Assembly (NCBI RefSeq): GCF_022605725.1
Contig: NC_065546.1
Coordinates: 32,670,227-32,734,226, forward strand
Source of the DNA: Anthonomus grandis grandis
Taxonomy: Eukaryota > Arthropoda > Insecta > Coleoptera > Curculionidae
Direction of reading: 5' to 3'
Length of the DNA stretch: 64,000 bases
Part shown: positions 58,389 through 64,000 of the stretch, piece by piece
Position numbering within the stretch: position 1 is the stretch's first letter
Layout of the letters: the number at the start of each line of letters is the position of its first letter
The notes under the pieces: generated by a model
The model's database searches: none
What the model was told of the DNA's origin: nothing
The model's input: only the letters and a program-made list of their open reading frames with translations
Position numbers and translations under genes: made by a program

Positions 58389-61300
58389 TTAATTCTCTAA
58401 TGAATTCAACTGACCGCAAGCTAACTTACAAAGCTCCGGGTCGAAATTAATATTTAAATCTCTTAAGTAATGCCTAAATCTATTGCCCCGTTTCGTGTTG
58501 GTAGCCGCTCTTTGATCCTCGAACCTACCGATATCCCGAAGAACCGGAAGGAAATCCATGGCGACAGAACCTCGATCCAGAATGTTGGACAGCGGAAGAG
58601 CTCGTTTAAGAAACTCTTCAGATGAGTGTTGATTTTCTCGACATCTAAAAACAAATCACACAAAAATAAAACAGAAGAATTTACTGCAATCGATTTTTTT
58701 TGTTAGAATGGCTCACTTTACTCCTGTAGTGTTGACTTGACAATTTTAGAAAAGATTTATCTCTTCTCTCTCCTGGCCAAGAGAGGGATGTGATTTGTAC
58801 GGGGAGTTCATTTGTTTTACCTACTGATAAGTTTTCATGTTTTTCATTCTCGGCGTTTTATAGCATCACAGAGAGAACAAGCCTTCAAATAACTTAATTC
58901 TGCTTATTTTTCTTTGAGGAGATTAAAAAACTACCCACTATACTATGTTCTGCGATACGTATACTCTGTTCTGCGGTACGGAGTTATATTTTGGGATGGT
59001 CTGAGGTGATTGTGATATCAAAGAAAACTAGGCAGTATCTACATGGTGTTAGATCAGGAAACTTTTGTAGAGGAAAATTTAGATCTTCAAAATTTCCAGG
59101 CATAGATATTCTTCAAATGCATTGTTTCTTTAAAAAAAATGTCACCTCTTCGTGGGAATAATCCAAGAACATCGGGTCTAAATGTTCTATTTTACAGGTT
59201 TCGCTGACGAAGCGTAATCCAATGTACCAACAATTCAACAGGAATAATTTAAATTTTGTTCTAGGCTTTTAGAATTTAGTTTGCTTTTATTCCAGGTATT
59301 TGAGGGCATTTTTTTTATCTCGTTAGGGCTTCCAGGCTTTTGGAAGTAATTAATTTTTGTTCCTGGCATTTTTTTGAGTCTTGTTATAGACCGGTGAGCA
59401 AGCTTATAAGACTACTATATTACAAGCCTTGCAGGTGATCAGGTTTATATAATTAATACATTAAAGCTTATATTATTCTCTTCCAATATCCCACCCAGAA
59501 TACGCCTCAGTTGTGTAATGCATGCAACGTATGTTTCACTTTTAAATTCTTGAATGGTTGTGTAAATTGTTCATATCTAGTTAACAATATTAATCTCAAA
59601 ATTCCCTCTTCTAGCTTCAGAAAATCCAACTTATTTCAAATTAAACCAAAATTAAATAATAGATTCTTTTGACCAATAAAATGTTAAAAAGGAGCAGAAC
59701 CATTTTTGGTATATACAGTATTGTGCATAAATATAGCAACAAGCGATGTTTTCAAAAATATAATTTGCTCCTTTATTTATTCCATATTATTTCTTTACTT
59801 TTAAGTACACGCCTCTGTATTATTTATAAATATACCGAGATATCATAAGAATGCCAATGCAGAGTAAGGAACTTCATGTTTGTTTATTTAGACAATGTGC
59901 ATAAATATAGCAACATTCTTGTTTCGCATTTATTTTATCAGTTAAATATCGATTTACCTGCTGTAAAGTTGTTATTTTTGAATCTCAGAATTAACTTAAA
60001 ATGGGTCGCTCAAAAACCGTCTCTGGTGATGTAAGAAAAATTATTGTGGAGCATTACGAAAATGGTGTTAGGCAGAGTGACATTGCAAGAAACTTACGGC
60101 TTTACAGGTCATTCGTATCCAGAGTTTTTCAAAAAATTTCGCCTTACTGGAACAGCTGCACCGGCACCCATTCCTGGTAGACCCAGAAAAACAAATTTGA
60201 GGATGGATAGGCAGCTGCTACGAATTTCCAAAGAAAATCCTTTTTTGTCTTCTTCCCAAATTTTGGCAAAATTAAAAGAGGGTGGAGGAGTAAACCTCAG
60301 TTCCAGTACCGTAAGGAGAAGATTACTTGATGCCAACTTCCCTGCTCGTCGCTCCGCCAAAAAACCGTTACTCTCAAAGAAGAACGTCAAGGCTCGTTTT
60401 CACTTTGCCCAATCTCATGTCCACTGGTCTGTAGCTGATTGGAAGAAAGTCGTATTTAGTGATGAATCTAAATATAATTTATTCAGGACTGATGGAGTGA
60501 TGTACGTTAGACGCCCCAGTGAACAAAGATTAAACAAAAAGTACATTTGCCCCACAGGTAAACATGGAGGGGGAAATATTCTTGTATGGGGATGTTTCTC
60601 GGCTCGTGGCGTGGGACCCATAGTAAGAATAGTGGGCAAAATGGATGAAGTCATGCCATATTTCAGCATGACAACTATCCGATCAAAAAATAAATGTAAT
60701 GGTCTGGCCATCTCAATCGTCAGACCTAAACCCTATAGAGAATGTATGGCATTACATTGACACCAAAATCAGGCACCTAACATGCTCTAATACAAATATT
60801 CTCTTTGAAATAATGGAAAAGGCTTGGAAAGAAGTGAACAATGACTATATTATGAAATTAATTGAGTCCATGCCAAGACGATGTGCAGATGTTATAAAGG
60901 AGAAGGGGTACTACACGAAATATTGAATTGATTTTAATTTAGTTGGGTTATATTTTTTTTAGAATCAAAACTATTTTTTGTTGCTATATTTTTGAATCAT
61001 AAATTTGCATAAAACAATTTGGTGTTTTATTTATTATGATACAAAAAATATGATAATATGAAAATATATACTTATACTTATACTATGCATACTTATAAAA
61101 TAGATACTAAAAGATATATAACAGGAAAGTTCAATGTTGCTATCTTTTTGCACAATACTGTATATGGATTGTTGCTGGTATTGGGCCTAATGGTGCCATA
61201 GTAATGCGCTTTTTCATACCTAATATAAATGTGCGTCAAATAAATATAGCACAGGGGCAGGGGAAGGATAGTCACCATCCCTCTTTATCATTTAAAGTTT

Positions 61301-64000
61301 GACTTTCCAGATTTGGGGAATTCAAATGTATACAACATTGTACAAGTATTTTACTTATAAACATGCGAGAGATGACTTTTAACCAGTGACTGTAATAAGA
61401 ACTAGTCAGACAATTGAGTGTAATTATGATCGCAACTTGGCTATCGATGTATGTCAAGTAAATGTATTCAGAAAAATATTTAAATTTATTGACTACGAAT
61501 ACGAATTCCTAAAAAGCCAATTCAGTATAGGGATATTGTCAATAAAATTAAATATCATCTTATAAATAAAATTAATACAAAAAAATAAATTAATTAAGGC
61601 AGGAACAGCTAATACTTCTCAACATATGAAGTTTTTAACTCTAAGAAATGAAGTGAACCATTAAACTGACAAAGAATACTTCAATCAAAGAATGGTATTT
61701 TTGGGGAAATGAATTTTAATATAATATTCCAGGGTTCTCTTGAAATACCACACGCATTTAGTAATTTTTTTGCTTTGTTGAAAATGGAAGGTGTTTTTGA
61801 GTTTTGAATTGACGAACAAGTAAGAGTAGCAATTATGAAATTAAATCTAAACAAAAGTTTTGTAAGGATAACGTTCCTTACTATATCTATCTTAGAACAT
61901 TGAAAGGCCTTTCAATGTTCTAAGATATCTATAGAGGCTGTGTTGATTTTCTTGTTAAACCCTTTTCTAACATAATTTTCTGTGACCTTATTTAAAAAAA
62001 TTGTCGAAACTAAAATCTTCGAAATCTCGCTTTTGCTTGTAGAAAAATAAAAACCCATTTTACACCAATGTTATGTAAGGAGCAACATGGTTTTGTTAAT
62101 AACAAAGTCAATAGTTACTCATCTATATCTTTACAGATCATATTTTACAAGCAAATGATAAAACATTTGTTTGTATTAAAGATTTCGATAAGGTGGATGA
62201 CCTGTTGTTGCTGCCAACATTAAAGCTCTTTGGATTGTCTATTCATGCAAAATTATTAGTTCAGTCTTATCTATGGGATAAAATGCAAGTAGTTTAAATT
62301 TGAAATTAATAAATTAATTAAATTTTTTTTTAAACTGATACTATTCAAAAAAAATTGTAGCAACGTCTGATGTGCAGAAGGGAATTAATTTGGACATGTA
62401 TTGTTTACCCTTTTCATTATTTGCCTAGTATTGAATAATGTCGTTAATCATTATAAAAGCCTTCTTTTTGCAGATAATTTCAAGATCTTTAAGGTTTTAA
62501 CTAAAAAATTTCTCAATTGATTCTCAATGATTTTCTACAAACAAATTGTCACTAAATGTTGACAAATGCTATGTAATAATCTTTACACAAAAACTGCATC
62601 ATGTTTTTTATGATTAGAGCAATTGAATGGTAAGATTCTTCAACGTAGTGACAGTATTGAGGATCTTTTTTAATAAATTTTCTAGATATATTAGTAGAAT
62701 GACTGAATACTTGATTTTACATAACTATAAAATTGTTGCTGACTTTATATTTACAAAATTTTAATTCTGCACCGTTTGAGGGATTTTATTTAGTATAGTT
62801 GATTTGTGTAGGATTTTGTCTTAATGTTAGATGTTACTATAGGTTAAAGTGTATTATATAGAAACATATCATCCATTCTTTCTCCAAGAGACCACACAAA
62901 AAACAAAACAAAAGTAAAAACTCCCAAGTCAAAGACTCATTAAACATATATATAATTTTTAAAACATTTATAAAAATCAATTAAAAATTGTTCAGAATTT
63001 TTTGTACTTTTGTAATTTGCTCTTTAGATGCTCCATTAGGAGCGAAACACGTGTAGGTTTTTTAAAAGTTTTAAAAATTATATATATGCTTAATAGGACC
63101 CTGACTTGGAGTTTTTACTTTTGTTTTGTAAGTTTATTATGTTGTAATTTTGCGAACTCTGTTATTTTAGACCTAGATATATTTTTGACGTGTGGAAAAA
63201 ATTATACTTTTTCTTAGCATGAATAAAAAGTATCAATATTTACCTCATCATTAATAATATTTCATACAATGACTAGTATTTGATAAATAAGAGTTCTTAA
63301 TATCAATCTAAGGTTAAAAATGCAGGCAGATTTTTGTAATAACTTGTGCAGTTGTTCTCTCTTTAGTTAAATGTTAAAAACACGCACTTTAACAATGCAA
63401 CATGGCTTGGATATTCTTGGCTATAGACTGTAAACTGTTGCAATTATCTAACATTGGTTATGGCTTGTATAATTTATATGTGTTACGGTATTTTCTAGAT
63501 TTTAGTTATTAATTATCTCCTACATGTGAGTAAGTACCTTCAGGTGTTTATAACACCTTAATTACATGAATATTTCCAATATCGTAAGTACATGCCGTTT
63601 GTATATTTCTGGTATGTTTCATTTAAAATCTCGACTTTATTCTACTTTAAATTGCGAACCTTTACTAGCTAACTAACCTTACAGTATGGAATTTAGTAAA
63701 GTATGGCAATAATGTAAAATATTCTATAGTCGAAAATTGACAAATTAAAGGTCTCTCATTGTGGTACTATGAAAATGATGTATTTTGGTAAAGTTTAAAC
63801 CATTATATAAAAAAAATCCCACTAAATTAAGTTGATTTTGACAAAAGTTCCCAAACTTAAAAATTCCAAACTTATTTTACGACTTACCTTCTTTCTTTAA
63901 TATCAGGTGCAGCCATATTAAAGAGACCCCATTTTCCCTCAATTTTCCTATAACTTTCTATACTCCCATTTACTAAATTATGACATAAGTCTTGTGAGAG
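58389..64000 (-). CDS. C-terminal exons of a host gene, ATAD5/Elg1-like, partial
   Basis: Two exons: 63888 to beyond 64000 (donor GTAAGT) and 58644-58389 (acceptor TTTTTAG, stop TAA). They join in phase: DIKERR runs into CRENQHSSEEF. The first gives HNLVNGSIESYRKIEGKWGL. The second gives LSNILDRGSVAMDFLPVLRD, RFEDQRAA, KRGNRFRHYLRDLNI and ends at QLNSLEN. The pattern of a DFLPxLRxI helix followed by KRxxRFxHYL resembles the extreme C-terminus of ATAD5/Elg1, the PCNA-unloading clamp-loader subunit. The AAA+ part would lie outside the window, so this name is tentative. The 5.2 kb intron holds a Tc1, LINE pieces and a solo Penelope-like unit. Confidence 0.65.
58930..59215 (+). mobile_element. 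LINE post-RT scrap
   Basis: Plus-strand pieces YSVLRYGVIFWDGL and KKTRQYLHGVRSGNFCRG resemble the ESxIxYGxxxWG and QKRxxR motifs of LINE C-termini. The stretch 59216-59710 may continue it, but only weakly. Confidence 0.6.
59716..61160 (+). mobile_element. Tc1 transposon with IR/DR-like double inverted repeats
   Basis: The outer ends CAGTATTGTGCATAAATATA (59716) and the inverted CAGTATTGTGCAAAAAGATA (from 61160) are bordered by TA. A second motif, TGTGCATAAATATAGCAACA, lies inward at 59896 and a diverged inverted counterpart at about 60970-61010. Two spaced repeats per end is the IR/DR arrangement known from some Tc1 elements. Length 1.45 kb. In the intron of the minus-strand host gene. Confidence 0.9.
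60001..60926 (+). pseudogene. Tc1 transposase, frameshifted and internally deleted
   Basis: The start ATG is 60001 (MGRSKTVSGDVRKIIVEHYE), followed by the paired-like HTH. A frameshift near 60100 moves to the frame with GRPRKTN, NLSSSTVRRRLLDANF and WKKVVFSDESKYNLF (first acid). GGGNILVWGCFSARGVGPI follows. Near 60660 the FQHDNYP block (second acid region) comes abruptly after MDEVM; about 20-30 residues usual on each side are missing. WPSQSSDLNPIENVWHYID then gives the third acid, with the normal C-terminus at 60926. Not functional as written. Confidence 0.9.
61670..62780 (+). mobile_element. LINE (CR1/Jockey-like) RT remnant
   Basis: Plus-strand pieces in order: VRVAIMKLNLNKSF (61835-61865), then, across a small palindromic insertion, NVPYYIYRGCVDFLVKPFSN (61870-61970), QHGFVNNKSIV (62080), RFR with LKLFGLS-like sequence and VQSYLWDKMQVV (62150-62290), SDVQKGINL (62370-62395) and LLFADNFKIFKVL (active-site region, second Asp changed to Asn, 62465-62505). 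Decayed. Confidence 0.78.
61883..61932. mobile_element. 34 bp palindromic micro-insertion with 8 bp target duplication, copy 2
   Basis: Element 61891-61924 is a perfect palindrome of arm CTTAGAACATTGAAAGG. Direct repeats ATATCTAT flank it exactly (61883-61890 and 61925-61932). It interrupts the LINE above; taking out the 34 bp and one repeat makes the LINE frame continuous (VPYYIYRGCVDF). Confidence 0.9.
62908..63130 (+). repeat. solo Penelope-like terminal unit with inverted repeats
   Basis: CAAAAGTAAAAACTCC (62908) through TATATATAATTTTT (about 62960) is the inverted match of 63075-63130 (AAAAATTATATATATGCTTA to GAGTTTTTACTTTTG). The right arm also resembles the tail of the element at 58100-58150. 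A hammerhead-like motif lies between the arms. Confidence 0.7.
63022..63060 (+). ncRNA. hammerhead ribozyme-like motif in the solo Penelope-like unit
   Basis: TTAGATG, stem II CTCC-ATTA-GGAG, then CGAAAC and the self-complementary ACACGTGT before AGG. This is the minimal hammerhead layout reported for Penelope-like elements (tiny stem III, GUA cleavage triplet). The first core block departs from CUGAUGA at C3, U4 and A9, so it may be inactive. Confidence 0.5.
63131..63887 (-). other. intron of the right-hand host gene, no feature seen
   Basis: AT-rich with no recognisable frame or repeat. Confidence 0.5.

Noticed and set aside
1..64000. CRISPR arrays, operons, ribosome binding sites, tRNA or rRNA genes
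   Set aside because: None seen. Tandem repeats here lack uniform short repeats and spacers, and the gene structure is eukaryotic.
1..64000. LTR retrotransposons or endogenous viral genes
   Set aside because: No gag, protease, integrase or envelope-like reading frames and no paired long terminal repeats were found; all reverse-transcriptase text is LINE or Penelope-like.

Overview
The window is AT-rich animal DNA, almost certainly from an insect and probably from a beetle or a relative. The evidence is spliced protein-coding genes with short and very long introns, and a transposon mix typical of insects: pogo/Tigger-like, piggyBac, Tc1/mariner, hAT, CR1/Jockey-type LINEs and a Penelope-like element with a GIY-YIG domain. 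Nothing prokaryotic is present. Species cannot be fixed from the sequence.

Three host genes can be read through the transposon background. (1) A gamma-glutamyl transpeptidase gene lies on the minus strand (27166 down to 12359). I assembled nine coding exons that join in phase into 568 codons plus stop. (2) An ENKD1-type enkurin-domain gene lies on the plus strand (39781 to 52055), with five exons joining in phase into 316 codons plus stop. Its third intron is 11 kb long. (3) The last two exons of a further minus-strand gene lie at 58389-58644 and 63888-64000. They also join in phase, and the C-terminus resembles ATAD5/Elg1. A possible extra minus-strand exon at 27396-27600 is not identified.

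Layout. 1-12.3 kb: three different pogo-like elements in a row. The second (3203-7796) carries a nested piggyBac, and between them are LINE scraps and a tandem repeat. 12.4-27.2 kb: the GGT gene, whose introns hold a decayed Tc1-like element, LINEs, a 2.1 kb foldback element and an antisense LINE with endonuclease and reverse transcriptase. 27.4-38.6 kb: tandem repeats, a Tc1-like element split by a 3.6 kb hAT, a second hAT and a hammerhead-like motif. 38.9-52.1 kb: ENKD1, with a CAGGGTG-ended mariner-type element with about 460 bp inverted repeats, two LINEs, a hAT and LINE 3' ends in intron 3. 52.3-64 kb: a composite mariner, LINE 3' ends, the Penelope-like element, a Tc1 with double (IR/DR-like) inverted repeats, a LINE and a solo Penelope-like terminal unit.

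The most unusual signal is a 34 bp palindrome present twice, at 12564-12597 and 61891-61924. Each copy is flanked by its own exact 8 bp direct repeat (GCACTAAC and ATATCTAT). One copy sits in an otherwise about 49 bp GGT intron. The other breaks a LINE reading frame, and that frame becomes continuous when the palindrome and one repeat are removed. It behaves like an extremely small mobile element made of two 17 bp arms and nothing else.
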